NCBI GenBank assembly: GCA_001768565.1
Contig: MEOE01000004.1
Span: 23,665-87,664, forward strand
Length of the DNA: 64,000 bases
Reading direction: 5' to 3'
Origin: Bacteroidetes bacterium GWF2_33_16
GTDB taxonomy: Bacteria; Bacteroidota; Bacteroidia; Bacteroidales; UBA12077
Below the pieces are notes generated by a model. That model did no database searches. It saw only the letters and a program-made list of their open reading frames with translations, and had not been told where the DNA came from. Each line of letters starts with the position of its first letter. Positions within the stretch are counted from its first letter, which is position 1. A program made the position numbers and the translations under genes. This document shows positions 18,402-27,931 of this stretch, piece after piece.

Positions 18402-19460
18402 CTATTGGTTGAATTGTCTTTCAAACCAGCTATATGCCTCGTTTCTCATTTCATTGGTAAATGTATGTTGTCCTAGATTAAAATACTTCTGTTTAATCAC
18501 AATTTCATTTCCTTTAAATTTCTGTTTTTTCATTGCTTTTTCAAAGACTTTTGATCTGTTAATATCAGCAGAAAGCTCAATAAAAGACCTGGGATAAATA
18601 CCCTCAATTACATCATCAAAATCTCCCCATTGTTTAATTCCCGGAATTGTTAGTAAACCACAAAATCCATTCATTGGTCGTAAGTAAGTATCATTATAAA
18701 TATCTGACAATAAAAAACTGCCACATGAAGAACAACCTAATTTAATTCGATCGTCAACATACATTAAAATTCCAGATAAGAAACCTCCTGCAGAATGGCC
18801 TATAACACCTATTTTTTCTTTATCAACTTCCTTAAGTGAACACAGTATATCAATGGCATACTTAAGTTCCATAATTGTCATACCCATCATTGTTTTACCT
18901 TCTGTAATCAATTGAGATGACCTGGCTCCAATAAATAAGTCTTCAGTTAAATAAATTCTTTGCTGGTTATATTCAAGTGAAACAGGAAATGAAGCAAAAT
19001 CATTCCAGTTTTTTGATTTCTGAAGCATTCTGCTTTCAAAACCAAATCTATCAGGGCAAATTACCACATATCCTTTTTTACATAGCTCGAGCCCATAATA
19101 TAAGGAAGAGTCACCATGAATTCCTGCTGGCTCACTTTTACCGAATTCATATGGCCGATGCTCACCATCCTGATGAATTGCAAGTATTCCTGGTACTTTA
19201 CCTTTACTATTATTAGGAATTAAAACATACGCTTGAATTGTTTCTCCAAATAGTTCATACTGAATTAGCTTACGTGTGAATTCTTCAAATTCTTGAATTG
19301 AGATTTCCTTTATTTTTACTTTCCTATTGTTTTGGAAATTGCCAAGTAAAGTAATAAAATCCTGTTTCTTTTTTTCTTGTTTATCTATTGGATTATTTTC
19401 ACAAGAAGCAGTAATTAAAGTGATAACTACAAAAATTATATAACCAAATTTTAGTTTCAT
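18402..19460 (-). CDS. Lipoprotein alpha/beta hydrolase (dienelactone hydrolase/acetyl-xylan-esterase-like)
   Basis: The 352-residue product begins with a lipoprotein signal ending in LITASC (acylated C20), so it is exported and membrane-anchored. The hydrolase domain has the nucleophile elbow GHSAGG (S223), an oxyanion-side motif GILAIHQDGEHRPY, and a late histidine in LGQHTFTNEMR. This arrangement is typical of dienelactone-hydrolase/Abhydrolase_7-like esterases. The substrate is unknown. It lies between acetyltransferase and OsmC genes in the operon behind element B. Confidence 0.87.
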   Translation of the reverse strand: MKLKFGYIIFVVITLITASCENNPIDKQEKKKQDFITLLGNFQNNRKVKIKEISIQEFEEFTRKLIQYELFGETIQAYVLIPNNSKGKVPGILAIHQDGEHRPYEFGKSEPAGIHGDSSLYYGLELCKKGYVVICPDRFGFESRMLQKSKNWNDFASFPVSLEYNQQRIYLTEDLFIGARSSQLITEGKTMMGMTIMELKYAIDILCSLKEVDKEKIGVIGHSAGGFLSGILMYVDDRIKLGCSSCGSFLLSDIYNDTYLRPMNGFCGLLTIPGIKQWGDFDDVIEGIYPRSFIELSADINRSKVFEKAMKKQKFKGNEIVIKQKYFNLGQHTFTNEMRNEAYSWFERQFNQ

Positions 19461-19542
19461 TTTTTCTTAGTTAGATTAATATTTTTAAATAGACTATAAA
19501 TTTTTAGTTAACAACTAAAACAGAAATACCAAATAAGGTTTA

Positions 19543-20160
19543 TTAGGTATATTGTCTTAAATCAAAAATTGGTTTACTCTTTTCTTTTATCGGGAATTGT
19601 TTTTCAAATTCTAATAATTGCTCCTCATTAATTACAAATGCTTCATCATCATAAAATAGGCCCTTTACATTTTTTAATCCATTCTCAATTAATTCTAATG
19701 CCATAAAGGGTTCAAAGTTTTGATTGTCTTTAGTAGCAATTTTAAATTCTTTTGCATTTTTAAATCCAAAGCGATGATAATAACCGGAATTTCCAAATAA
19801 TATCATTCCTTTAAATCCCATTTTTCTTGCTTTTGAAATAGAATAATCTATTAGGATTGTCCCGATTCCTTTGTTTTGTAAAGCAGGAGACACCGATATT
19901 GGACCTACACATAAAACTTCATGCTCTTTTCCAAATTTGTTTTTAATCAATGCTCTTGTTGAAATTATATGGCCAACGATCAAAAAGTTATGAATTGCAA
20001 TTAAATCCAATTCTTTAATATAACTTTTGCTTTTCCTTAAGTTGTGCAACACCAGGTGCTCTTCACATCCGGATTTATATAAATTCCAGAACGTTTCTCT
20101 TGTTAAGTTTTCAGTAAAGTAGAATTCACTTTCATAAATTTTTCTAATAATAAGTTTCAT
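19543..20160 (-). CDS. GNAT N-acetyltransferase (YhbS-like)
   Basis: The product has the acetyl-CoA motif LQNKGIGTILIDYSISKA and the following GNAT block GMILFGNSGYYHRFGFKNA, the pattern of YhbS-like N-acetyltransferases. I prefer the ATG at 20160 (protein beginning MKLIIRKIYESEFYF) to an in-frame ATG 48 bp upstream, because the extension looks non-conserved. The protein is then 205 residues. Substrate unknown. It is 67 bp downstream of a flavodoxin gene in the operon that begins at 25205. Confidence 0.87.
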   Translation of the reverse strand: MKLIIRKIYESEFYFTENLTRETFWNLYKSGCEEHLVLHNLRKSKSYIKELDLIAIHNFLIVGHIISTRALIKNKFGKEHEVLCVGPISVSPALQNKGIGTILIDYSISKARKMGFKGMILFGNSGYYHRFGFKNAKEFKIATKDNQNFEPFMALELIENGLKNVKGLFYDDEAFVINEEQLLEFEKQFPIKEKSKPIFDLRQYT

Positions 20161-20227
20161 AATTGTCTCTTTATAATTTAAAATCTTTCCCCATAAAATG
20201 AACAGCATCAGGTATTTCTTTATACTC

Positions 20228-20653
20228 TCAGGCTGCTTGATCAGCTAATTTGCCCAGCAAGATTTTATCTGTATCAGAAAGCTTTCCATTACGAGATTTA
20301 AGTTCCATATATAGAAAATTGTATATATAATTTAAATGTGCATACATTTTTCTGAACATAGAACCGGTGAGAATCTTGTATGTCGTAAAAAGGATAACTT
20401 TAGTGTTAATTTTTTCAGGCAATTTTTTTGCAAATTCAACCCATGCTTTTTCAGGATGTTGATTGAAAAAAAGAAGGCCTTGAGTCCAGCAACCTAAAAG
20501 TAGGTAGTTGGCATCTTTTAAAATTTCAGGCTGATACTCTTCTATGGATGTTATTGAAACATTCATTTTGTTACTACTTAGATACTCACCTATGGCTTCT
20601 GCATATCTTTTTGTAGTACCTGTTTTGCTATTGTAAATTATAACTGTTTTCAT
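20228..20653 (-). CDS. Flavodoxin-domain protein (HemG-like short form)
   Basis: The 141-residue product begins with an FMN phosphate loop in YNSKTGTTKRYAEAIGEYL (residues about 7-25). It continues with the flavodoxin core (YLLLGCWTQGLLFF, VILFTTYKILTGSMF). It resembles short flavodoxin-domain proteins of the HemG/flavodoxin_5 type but lacks an obvious long insertion. Role: FMN-dependent electron carrier or quinone/protoporphyrinogen-type oxidoreductase; which is not decidable. It is the fifth gene of the operon led by element B, next to an FMN-reductase gene. Confidence 0.82.
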   Translation of the reverse strand: MKTVIIYNSKTGTTKRYAEAIGEYLSSNKMNVSITSIEEYQPEILKDANYLLLGCWTQGLLFFNQHPEKAWVEFAKKLPEKINTKVILFTTYKILTGSMFRKMYAHLNYIYNFLYMELKSRNGKLSDTDKILLGKLADQAA

Positions 20654-20696
20654 TTTTGTACATTTTAATAAAAGTGGTTTTATTAATTTTTTAAAA

Positions 20697-21461
20697 TTAG
20701 CTTCTAATGATTCTGATGGCTAGTTTGTCAAATAATCTGCCACTAAGCCTTTTAAAGAGGTTCAGTTTTACTGGATAGAAATAATCAGATTCAAACCATC
20801 CTTTATCTCTGTAATAAGTGTAATCTCTCCAATTTTCATTAAGCATTTTATACATACTTGTACGGGCCATTCGAAATACCATTATCCACCATAAGGATGG
20901 TGTAGGAAAGTCTTTTTTTATTAATTGTTTATAGAATTTTTTACTTTGTTTTTCCACAATTCTGTCAGAGTCATTCTGCGATTTTTCAGTCATTGGTTCA
21001 AGGGTTTTTATAACACAGCCTTTAACAATATTAAAGCCCATGCCCTTACCAATAAAGTCGAGATATTTAACAATGTCTTCACCTTTTCCGATTCCTTGCA
21101 CAACGATGCTTGTAAATGTTTTACCAAAGAAACTGGGGCGATGAAACTTATAAGCCAAACGATCAATAAATATTTTCATCAAAGATGAAACCTGGAATGA
21201 ATAATTCGGAGATGAAAAAATCACACCATCTGAATTCACCATTTTTTCAATTAGAGTATCCCGGTCATCTTTAAAAGGGCAGAATTCTTCGCCTTTATCA
21301 AAACAAATTCTGCAACCTTTGCATGTGCCTAAATTATAATCCCCTAAACGGACAATTTCATATTCAATATTACCTAGCAACTGCAGATTTTGCAGTAATT
21401 TTTCTGAGGCATTGTAAGAATGTTGCTTCCTACCACTACCAATAAATGCTGTTACTTTCAT
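20697..21461 (-). CDS. NADPH-dependent FMN reductase/iron-sulfur flavoprotein-like
   Basis: The 254-residue product has the flavodoxin-like fold of NADPH-dependent FMN reductases: FIGSGRKQHSYN at the start, SSPNYSFQVSSLMKIFIDR in the middle. The cysteine group CKGCRICFDKGEEFC at residues about 47-61 is the spacing seen in iron-sulfur flavoproteins and related quinone reductases. A C-terminal extension of about 70 residues is basic and aromatic. Likely role is NAD(P)H-driven reduction of quinones or nitro compounds. It lies 23 bp after an exported hydrolase gene in the element-B operon. Confidence 0.85.
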   Translation of the reverse strand: MKVTAFIGSGRKQHSYNASEKLLQNLQLLGNIEYEIVRLGDYNLGTCKGCRICFDKGEEFCPFKDDRDTLIEKMVNSDGVIFSSPNYSFQVSSLMKIFIDRLAYKFHRPSFFGKTFTSIVVQGIGKGEDIVKYLDFIGKGMGFNIVKGCVIKTLEPMTEKSQNDSDRIVEKQSKKFYKQLIKKDFPTPSLWWIMVFRMARTSMYKMLNENWRDYTYYRDKGWFESDYFYPVKLNLFKRLSGRLFDKLAIRIIRS

Positions 21462-21484
21462 ATCATTTAATTTTGAGATAAATA

Positions 21485-22354
21485 CTATTTTTCAAAGAAC
21501 CAAAATCTATCAATCTTCTTAAATGGAGTTAAAAAAAAGTCACTTACAATTTGATTAACTAATTCAGGCTTCTCCCATCTTAGAACATGAGTCGTTCCGG
21601 GTAAAATACACAAATAAGAATTTGGTAAAGCACGAAAAAGAGTTAGTGTATGTTCATCCCTGATTAAATCATGGTCTGCTGCCAGAATCAATGAAGGTGT
21701 TTTGATTTTAATCAGTTGTTGTATTGTAAAATTTGGATACTTTACTAAAACAAGTTTAAGTTTCTCAAACTTAATTGAGTCTTCCTCCCGGCTTTTCGAA
21801 GCTTCATAAAGGAAATTGTTCATCGCAGGATTAAATTCATTGTATTCCCATTTTTTTACTTCATCGAGCGCCCTTGAGAAAATAGCTGTTGAATCGCAAA
21901 GAAAATTTCCGGAACCAATCACCATTTTTTTTATTTTTTCTGGATGAGCATAAGCTAATTCAAGCCCAATAATTGCACCATCACTATGGCCATAATAATA
22001 AACACTATCCAGGCCTAGTGAATCCAATAAAACAGCCAAATCAGATGCCATTTGTGCATAAGATAATTCTTCTGATGAATCACTTGTTTTACCCTGTGCT
22101 CTGCTATCAACAGCATAAACCTTGAATTTTTTTGAAAAATCCTTTACCTGGTAATAAAAGCTCTTCATCGATCCATTATTACCATGAACTAATAATAAAG
22201 GATGACCAGAACCATAGCATTCAAAATACATTACAATATCATTAACTTTAATGTATCTTCCAGTAGAATCATTTGCTCCAAGTTTCTCAAATTCTTGTGA
22301 ATAAATCTGGGAGATTTGAAATGTTGCCAATAATAAAATAATTAGTTTCTTCAT
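21485..22354 (-). CDS. Exported alpha/beta hydrolase
   Basis: The 289-residue product has an N-terminal signal peptide (MKKLIILLLATFQISQIYSQ). An alpha/beta hydrolase fold follows: oxyanion motif LLLVHGNNGSMKSF, nucleophile elbow GHSDG with S124, acid in LILAADHDLI, and histidine in GTTHVLRWEKPE. It resembles the periplasmic esterase/haloperoxidase-like hydrolases frequent in Bacteroidota. The gene is 47 bp downstream of the intact DHCW cupin and 23 bp upstream of the FMN reductase gene, within the element-B operon. Confidence 0.88.
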   Translation of the reverse strand: MKKLIILLLATFQISQIYSQEFEKLGANDSTGRYIKVNDIVMYFECYGSGHPLLLVHGNNGSMKSFYYQVKDFSKKFKVYAVDSRAQGKTSDSSEELSYAQMASDLAVLLDSLGLDSVYYYGHSDGAIIGLELAYAHPEKIKKMVIGSGNFLCDSTAIFSRALDEVKKWEYNEFNPAMNNFLYEASKSREEDSIKFEKLKLVLVKYPNFTIQQLIKIKTPSLILAADHDLIRDEHTLTLFRALPNSYLCILPGTTHVLRWEKPELVNQIVSDFFLTPFKKIDRFWFFEK

Positions 22355-22401
22355 GACCTTTAATTATAAAAAAGATTAGTAACCATTCCTTTAAAATATT
22401 A

Positions 22402-22734
22402 TTAATCAATTATTAATACAGAACACCCGGTTTTAGATATTACTCTATGTGCACTTGATTCGTTATCTCCGAGGCATAACGACATACCTTTTTTTAAATA
22501 TATTTTGTGTTTGTCTTTGATTTCGATGATCACAGAACCTTCTAAAAGATGAATAATATGTCCACGACAGCACCAATGATCTGCAAGGTACTCTTGTGAA
22601 TACTCGATAATTCTTATTCGTATATGTTCTGTTTCGAAAGTTCTGCTATATGCCCAGCCTGTTTCTCCAGAATACTTTGTAATAGGTACGTTGTCCCAAT
22701 TAATTTCCAAACTTTGAATATTTGTTAAATTCAT
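22402..22734 (-). CDS. DHCW-motif cupin protein (variant ADHWC)
   Basis: The 110-residue product is a single small cupin: IRIIEYSQEYLADHWCCRGHIIHLLEG carries the conserved histidines and a D-H-W-C string, and the second cupin motif is in LCLGDNESSAHRVIS. Members of this small family are presumed metal-binding, with unproven function. The second gene of the element-B operon, it starts 35 bp after the DUF5916 gene. A broken paralogue lies at 9246-9593, and comparing the two shows which residues were lost there. Confidence 0.85.
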   Translation of the reverse strand: MNLTNIQSLEINWDNVPITKYSGETGWAYSRTFETEHIRIRIIEYSQEYLADHWCCRGHIIHLLEGSVIIEIKDKHKIYLKKGMSLCLGDNESSAHRVISKTGCSVLIID

Positions 22735-22769
22735 ATTTTACAACTTAGAATAATTAATTAAACTAATTT

Positions 22770-25205
22770 TTATCTTCTTCTGAAACTCTGATAATCCAAA
22801 TAATAAATAGCTTTTAAAGAGATGCTATTCATTTTGGATTGATTGAATGTATAATCAATATTTTTGAAATAATTATCAGGTAAAATGTTATCTCTGTCAA
22901 GTATTGAGTTCTTCCAAACTAAAGTCAGGTCACTTCCAGGAGCAAATCTCCAGGTTAATCCCAAATCAATATTGAAAGAGTTAAAACTTATGTTATGATT
23001 ATTATTATAATCACTTTCAGCAAGATGTCCATCTTCTTTCAATGTATAAAACTCCCTGTACTTTACTGTTGACCAATAGTGTCGTATAATCAAGTTTACA
23101 TTTAGATTTTTAGCTATTGAATATCTGGCATCAATGCTGTTTTCAAGAACCATGTTGTTTCTTTGGCCAAACCTTATAAGGCTGTCAATTCTTGCAAATC
23201 CCACAGAATTAAATGTCTTATTGTATCGAATAAAATATCCTACTGAAGATTTATTGTTTATGCGATATTTTGGATTAAATAGGATCCAATATTGTTCAGC
23301 AACATGGTTGTCTATTTTTCCTTGATTGCTGTATCCTGTAAATATTTCATATTTAAGTGCCTTTCTTGAATCAGATGAGAAACCCAATTCAAAGAATCCA
23401 TATGAAGGTTTAGAATAATATCTGCCCGGTATTCTTGGTTCATAATAATCTTTCACTCCACTGGGAAAAACATTTAAATTAAGTCCAATTGATGAGTTAT
23501 TCCTTAAAGTAGCCATAGTATAGAAGTTAATTCTATATCCTGTAAAAACTGATGGTTCAAAAAGGCGATTAAAATAAATACTAAAATAATTCTGTAACCT
23601 GTTGAATTTCCAGAAAGGCTTATTTATATTGTAAACCAGTTTTAATCCTGTTTCAGTAAAATTATTATTAGTTATATAACCCAGATCGTTTGGATTAAAT
23701 TTCTCTGTCATTAAATTGTTAAAAGCATAAAATTGGAATTTACCACCTATTTTAGCTAAAGTTATATTTAGTTTACTTCCAAGAATAGGGTTCGCATTTG
23801 AAGAATCATATTTTTGAGATAAGGCACCAGTGGAAATAAGAGCCCAATTATTCCCTTTATCTGCAAATTTTAAATCAAATCCCGTGACATTTGCCATATT
23901 TGATCCGTCTCCATAATAGGCATTAGTATTTATTAAATTTATAAATGATGTCTGTCCTATTGTCTGAGATGCAACCAATATATTATAGTTTGTCCATGGT
24001 TGTGTTAATACTTCTTTTTCATCTCCTATATCATTTTTGGCTTTGGCATAGGTATTAGTAGTAGTGGCATTAAAAACTCCAATTCCTAACCCATAATTCG
24101 ATCTTCCTGTTAATTTGATTGCATTAATCATTTTGGTGGCAGTGGGATTTTCGATAATTTCTTCATTTGGTGCAAGTTGTGAGGAAACTTTATAGTAGTC
24201 TAAAGGCATTCCTCCAATACGTCTCGAATAAAAAATATTTGCAGTATTAAATAGTTCTGTTCCTTCGGTAAAAAATGGCCTTTTTTCATCATATTTTGTT
24301 TCGTAGGGTGTAAGATTTAAAACCCTATTGTCAGATTGTACCTGCCCAAAATCAGGAATAAGTGTAATGTCTAAGGTGTAGCTTTTGTTTAGTCCTACTT
24401 TTACGTCCATTCCTCCATTTAATAAATAGGTTGAATTATTCATTCCATCTATGTTATATGGATAATGCTCATAATAATTAGATAAGTAGGGTGTTAACGA
24501 CAATCGTAATGGAGGATTAATATCTTTAATTCCTGAAAGGTCGCCTGATTGATTTATCCATTCATCGTTGTTTATATCAACAAAATTCCATGTTGACCAT
24601 TCTTCGAGTCGTTTGATATTTCTCCAACAATTCATTCCCCATGATCTTCCATCAGATTTTGGTATACGAATTGCAGAATAAGGAATATACATTTCTACTA
24701 CCCAGCCTAATTCATTTATTTTTACAGCACTTTCCCAAACAGCATCCCACAAAAGATCAAAAGTTGTTCCTTTGTGTTTTTTATCAATTTGTATCCCTGC
24801 AGCAGTAATTTTAAAAATTAATTCGTTTTGTCCGTCATTATATGGACTAATACAAAAAGCAAAGCAATCTGCATTTACATTTTCATAGTCTCTGGGTCCA
24901 GCTTCATATAATATACTATCTGGATGGGCATCGTATAACATGGCACCTATATATATACCTTTATCATTATATAAAATTTTTACATCGGTTTGATAGGTAG
25001 GTTTGGCAAGTGGTGTTGGTTTACATACAATAAAATCAGTGCCTGAATTAGCTGGTAACCAGCAACTGTCTGTTAATGATCCATCAATAACAGGAGGGTT
25101 GGAGATTTTTAATACTTCAAGATTTTTCTTTGAAGATTGTCCATAACAATAGCTTATTGAAATAAATGCTATTAGTAAAATGTTGATTAGTCTAATTGAT
25201 TTCAT
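22770..25205 (-). CDS. DUF5916 outer-membrane protein with CBM9-like domain
   Basis: The 811-residue product has a signal peptide (cleavage near SYCYGQ). A CBM9-like beta-sandwich follows at residues about 35-235 (NPPVIDGSLTDSCW, GWVVEMYIPYSAIRIP). The rest is a DUF5916 region with beta-barrel character, containing alternating aromatic strands and ending in SLKAIYYLDYQSFRRR. The family motif DEKRPFFTEGTELF is present. Proteins of this kind are predicted outer-membrane barrels of unknown substrate, common in Bacteroidota. It is the first gene of a nine-gene operon and starts 31 bp from element B, so an uptake, export or surface role for the operon's substrate is plausible. Confidence 0.88.
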   Translation of the reverse strand: MKSIRLINILLIAFISISYCYGQSSKKNLEVLKISNPPVIDGSLTDSCWLPANSGTDFIVCKPTPLAKPTYQTDVKILYNDKGIYIGAMLYDAHPDSILYEAGPRDYENVNADCFAFCISPYNDGQNELIFKITAAGIQIDKKHKGTTFDLLWDAVWESAVKINELGWVVEMYIPYSAIRIPKSDGRSWGMNCWRNIKRLEEWSTWNFVDINNDEWINQSGDLSGIKDINPPLRLSLTPYLSNYYEHYPYNIDGMNNSTYLLNGGMDVKVGLNKSYTLDITLIPDFGQVQSDNRVLNLTPYETKYDEKRPFFTEGTELFNTANIFYSRRIGGMPLDYYKVSSQLAPNEEIIENPTATKMINAIKLTGRSNYGLGIGVFNATTTNTYAKAKNDIGDEKEVLTQPWTNYNILVASQTIGQTSFINLINTNAYYGDGSNMANVTGFDLKFADKGNNWALISTGALSQKYDSSNANPILGSKLNITLAKIGGKFQFYAFNNLMTEKFNPNDLGYITNNNFTETGLKLVYNINKPFWKFNRLQNYFSIYFNRLFEPSVFTGYRINFYTMATLRNNSSIGLNLNVFPSGVKDYYEPRIPGRYYSKPSYGFFELGFSSDSRKALKYEIFTGYSNQGKIDNHVAEQYWILFNPKYRINNKSSVGYFIRYNKTFNSVGFARIDSLIRFGQRNNMVLENSIDARYSIAKNLNVNLIIRHYWSTVKYREFYTLKEDGHLAESDYNNNHNISFNSFNIDLGLTWRFAPGSDLTLVWKNSILDRDNILPDNYFKNIDYTFNQSKMNSISLKAIYYLDYQSFRRR

Positions 25206-25235
25206 TTCATTATTTTTTATTGGTTCTTTTTTTGA

Positions 25236-25322
25236 ACAAAGGAAATATTGAAATGAACGAAACCCTATCTGAATCAGGATTCAGACAGACAGAATTATAA
25301 AAATGTCAGATGGAATTATAAA
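25236..25322 (-). promoter_or_regulatory. Shared 87-bp upstream element, copy B
   Basis: Plus-strand landmarks are ACAAAG at 25236, CCTAT at 25264, ATTATAAAAATG at 25294 and ATTATAA at 25315. The direct half-sites are GACAGAATTATAA and GATGGAATTATAA, 21 bp apart. Read toward the operon the first box is TTCCTTTGT, the -7-like position. It is 31 bp from the DUF5916 start codon. All internal spacings equal those of copies A, C, D and E. Confidence 0.82.
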
Positions 25323-25429
25323 TATTTAGGTAATGATTATATTAGTAATGTTGGGTATTTCGATTAGAATTTAATAAGAAGATATTTCCTGCAAACAGAT
25401 TTACTTTTTTCATTATAAATAATTAGCAA

Positions 25430-25470
25430 AAAAACCTTTCGCTTGAAAAGATTTCACTCGAAAGGTTTTT
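25430..25470 (-). terminator. Rho-independent terminator (bidirectional form)
   Basis: AAAAACCTTTCG (25430-25441) is perfectly complementary to CGAAAGGTTTTT (25459-25470), with a 17-nt loop and T-rich tails on both strands. It lies 38 bp beyond the stop of the minus-strand methyltransferase gene. It separates that gene from element B. Confidence 0.8.
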
Positions 25471-25507
25471 AATCAAACTGCTTATTTGCTATTTATTTCA
25501 TCTTACT

Positions 25508-26278
25508 TTAAATCTTCTTTCCGATATAAAACAAATAGCCATAGTATGCTTTATATTTATAATATAACTCTGCCTCATATCGCATTGATTCTACAAACTC
25601 TTTTATGGAATTGTTTCCTTCATATTTTTTCAGAAAGAATTCTCGTCTCGATGATTGCCAGCTATAATAGTCTAACCAAATAGTCTCTGGCAACATATAA
25701 GTGGCAATGGGAATATAACCTGCTTTTTGCATTTGAGCAACTTTGTTTGGTATTGTATCTATTTCAGGATATATTTTTTGCCAAAATTCCTGAATTTCGT
25801 CAGGTCTTTCTTCCGTAAACCAGGTGTTTTCTGTTACTGCAATATATCCACCCTTTTTCAGAAATTTTCGCCACTCGTTTAGGCCACGCTCAAATCCAAT
25901 GTTATAAATCGCGCCTTCCGACCAAATCAAGTCTAATTCTTCTTCCTGAAATGGAAGATTTTCCATATTGCCGACAATGCCTTTCACTCTATCTTGAAGA
26001 TTTTTAATTTGTACATTTTGGTTGAATTGATTTATAAAACCAGGCCAGGTATCAACACCGATAATTTCACATGATGTGTTTTCTGCTAATACCATTGTTT
26101 GACCGCCGGTTCCACAACCAATATCCGCAATTTTGGACTTTTCAGTAAGACCATCAATAAAACTCAGGGCTTTAAGCGTTTCTTCTGAACTTCCGGGACC
26201 TTGACGTTCTGTTTCTGAAAAAAAATCATAAATAATATTCAAGTCAAATTCGTGAATTGTTTGTTTTTCGTTGTTCAT
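25508..26278 (-). CDS. Class I SAM-dependent methyltransferase
   Basis: The 256-residue product has the SAM-binding loop [12 protein letters not shown] (residues about 54-65), the acidic ribose contact in [10 protein letters not shown], and motif VTENTWF following a [14 protein letters not shown] block. It resembles the UbiE/Methyltransf_25 group acting on small molecules; the acceptor is unknown. It has its own 281-bp upstream gap, in which I see no gene or clear signal, and a strong terminator behind it, so it is probably monocistronic. It is one of five soluble methyltransferases in the block. Confidence 0.88.
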   Translation of the reverse strand: MNNEKQTIHEFDLNIIYDFFSETERQGPGSSEETLKALSFIDGLTEKSKIADIGCGTGGQTMVLAENTSCEIIGVDTWPGFINQFNQNVQIKNLQDRVKGIVGNMENLPFQEEELDLIWSEGAIYNIGFERGLNEWRKFLKKGGYIAVTENTWFTEERPDEIQEFWQKIYPEIDTIPNKVAQMQKAGYIPIATYMLPETIWLDYYSWQSSRREFFLKKYEGNNSIKEFVESMRYEAELYYKYKAYYGYLFYIGKKI

Positions 26279-26559
26279 TTTCTTTTATTTTGTTGCATAC
26301 ACAAAAAGCAAAACAATGCTTTCATTATTGTACGCAGATTAAAACTTAAATAATTTAACAGAAAATTGCTCTCGAAATGAATTATCCGAGAACAAACAAA
26401 GATACAATCTGTACAAAAAGTATAGATTGTTTACAGAACAATATCCAAATTTATAATAAACATCCAATCAATTTAATGTATACAAAGTTACAAATAAGTA
26501 ATAAAACCTGAAATTTTTTTCAAATCTATTTTTCAGTAGTCGTTATCTTCGGAACTGTT

Positions 26560-27393
26560 TTATGCTTGCCGATAACAATTATGTGTAATTTCGAGATGAA
26601 TCATATATTGCACAAAAGCAGCATCAGATAAAAATCCCATAATCCTATTTTTTAAGCTTAGTTTAATTCCTTTAATTTTGAAAGTAAAATAAGTGTTGAG
26701 AATTTTAATTCTGGGATCCCAACCTTCAATAATGGATTTATTAGTTAATCCCCACTTGAAATATGTATTGTTATCAAGTCCCGAATCCATAATAACCTTA
26801 TTGGCAATTTTAACACCAGTTGGGGAAGTAACATCAAATAATAATTCAGCTTCTTTAAATTTATTCGCTAAGTTTAAGATAAAACTTTTAATCTCAGATT
26901 CCTCAAAGTAAACAAATACTCCGGCAGAGATAATTAAAATTTTGTTATGAGTTGGAATCTTATTAAACCATATTGGATCAAGAAAAGAGCTGGCTATAAA
27001 TTTGTTGTTGTTGGTTTCTTTAAGAAACTTTTTTCTTAATTCAATTACATCCGGAAGATCAATATCATACCAGATAACTTTTTTATTATCAACCCTTTCA
27101 TAAGTCGTATCCAAGCCACAGCCAATATTAATAATGGTTCCTTCCGGATTTCTTTTCAAAAAGTCTTTTATTACTAGGTCATACCTCTTACAACGTGCAA
27201 TCCACGCAATTAGGTTGATTTCTTTCAGGTTTTTAGCCATTTGAGAAAAATCATAATCTATTGAATTTATTATATCAACCGCAATTGGGTCAGTAAGAAC
27301 AGAATTTTCTTTTTTTGTTTCAATAGCTCTCGCCCAAACGGGCATAAAAAGCGTTTTTTGAATAGATCCTAATTCAATCTTTATTTTGTCCAT
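26560..27393 (-). CDS. Leucine-carboxyl-methyltransferase-family (LCM) O-methyltransferase
   Basis: The 277-residue product fits the LCM/PpmA-like family: N-terminal TLFMPVWARAIETK, then ARCKRYD, a SAM loop IINIGCGLDTTYERV, the acidic IWYDIDLPDVI, and ISAGVFVYFEE in place of the usual AEGVLMYF. Bacterial members methylate carboxyl or phenolic groups of small molecules. It begins 30 bp after an ICMT-type membrane methyltransferase gene, so both may act on one substrate. It is the last of a set of minus-strand genes behind the DJ-1/nitroreductase gene. Confidence 0.87.
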   Translation of the reverse strand: MDKIKIELGSIQKTLFMPVWARAIETKKENSVLTDPIAVDIINSIDYDFSQMAKNLKEINLIAWIARCKRYDLVIKDFLKRNPEGTIINIGCGLDTTYERVDNKKVIWYDIDLPDVIELRKKFLKETNNNKFIASSFLDPIWFNKIPTHNKILIISAGVFVYFEESEIKSFILNLANKFKEAELLFDVTSPTGVKIANKVIMDSGLDNNTYFKWGLTNKSIIEGWDPRIKILNTYFTFKIKGIKLSLKNRIMGFLSDAAFVQYMIHLEITHNCYRQA

Positions 27394-27423
27394 GAGAAAA
27401 TGTTTTTCTTTTAAATATGAAAC

Positions 27424-27909
27424 CTATTTTTTTAACCATTTATTTATTGGAAATGGGAAAAATTCAGGCGTTTTTTTATAGTATTCTTTATAATTATCCC
27501 CGAAAAACAATTCCATTTCTGCATATTCTCTTTTTATATAGATTTTAAACATAATGTATGCAATAGGACTAATAATCAGTATTAACCATGAGTTCATCCA
27601 AAATGAAATTCCAGGAATAACAAAAAGTATAATTGAAGTGTAAAGAGGATTACAGCATAAATAATATGTTCCTGTAGTAATAAGTTTTGATTCTTTCAAT
27701 CCTTTAAGAAGCAATGGAGCAGTAGTGAAATACATTACCAATCCAATAATAACTAAGCAAATCCCAACAATTTTTAGGATATTATTTCCAGATTCAAAAA
27801 ATGAAAATAGCTCTTTGTATTTGAGTGATAAAAAGATGGTAACAGCCAATCCTGGTAGAGCTATTCCTCCAATAATAGGGCCAATGCCCAATGAATTTAA
27901 TTTTTTCAT
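27424..27909 (-). CDS. Isoprenylcysteine/phospholipid methyltransferase-type membrane protein
   Basis: The 161-residue product has four predicted membrane helices and the C-terminal ICMT/PEMT signature. GTYYLCCNPLYTSIILF replaces the usual GPYxxxRHPxY, and EYAEMELFFGDNYKEYYKKTPEFFP gives the distal acidic SAM-binding motif. These enzymes methylate lipids or membrane-bound small molecules. The RHP tripeptide is changed to CNP, which could weaken SAM binding. A second member is encoded at 45693-46382 with the motif intact. Confidence 0.85.
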   Translation of the reverse strand: MKKLNSLGIGPIIGGIALPGLAVTIFLSLKYKELFSFFESGNNILKIVGICLVIIGLVMYFTTAPLLLKGLKESKLITTGTYYLCCNPLYTSIILFVIPGISFWMNSWLILIISPIAYIMFKIYIKREYAEMELFFGDNYKEYYKKTPEFFPFPINKWLKK

Positions 27910-27931
27910 AATTCTATTTTTTAGTTAAAAA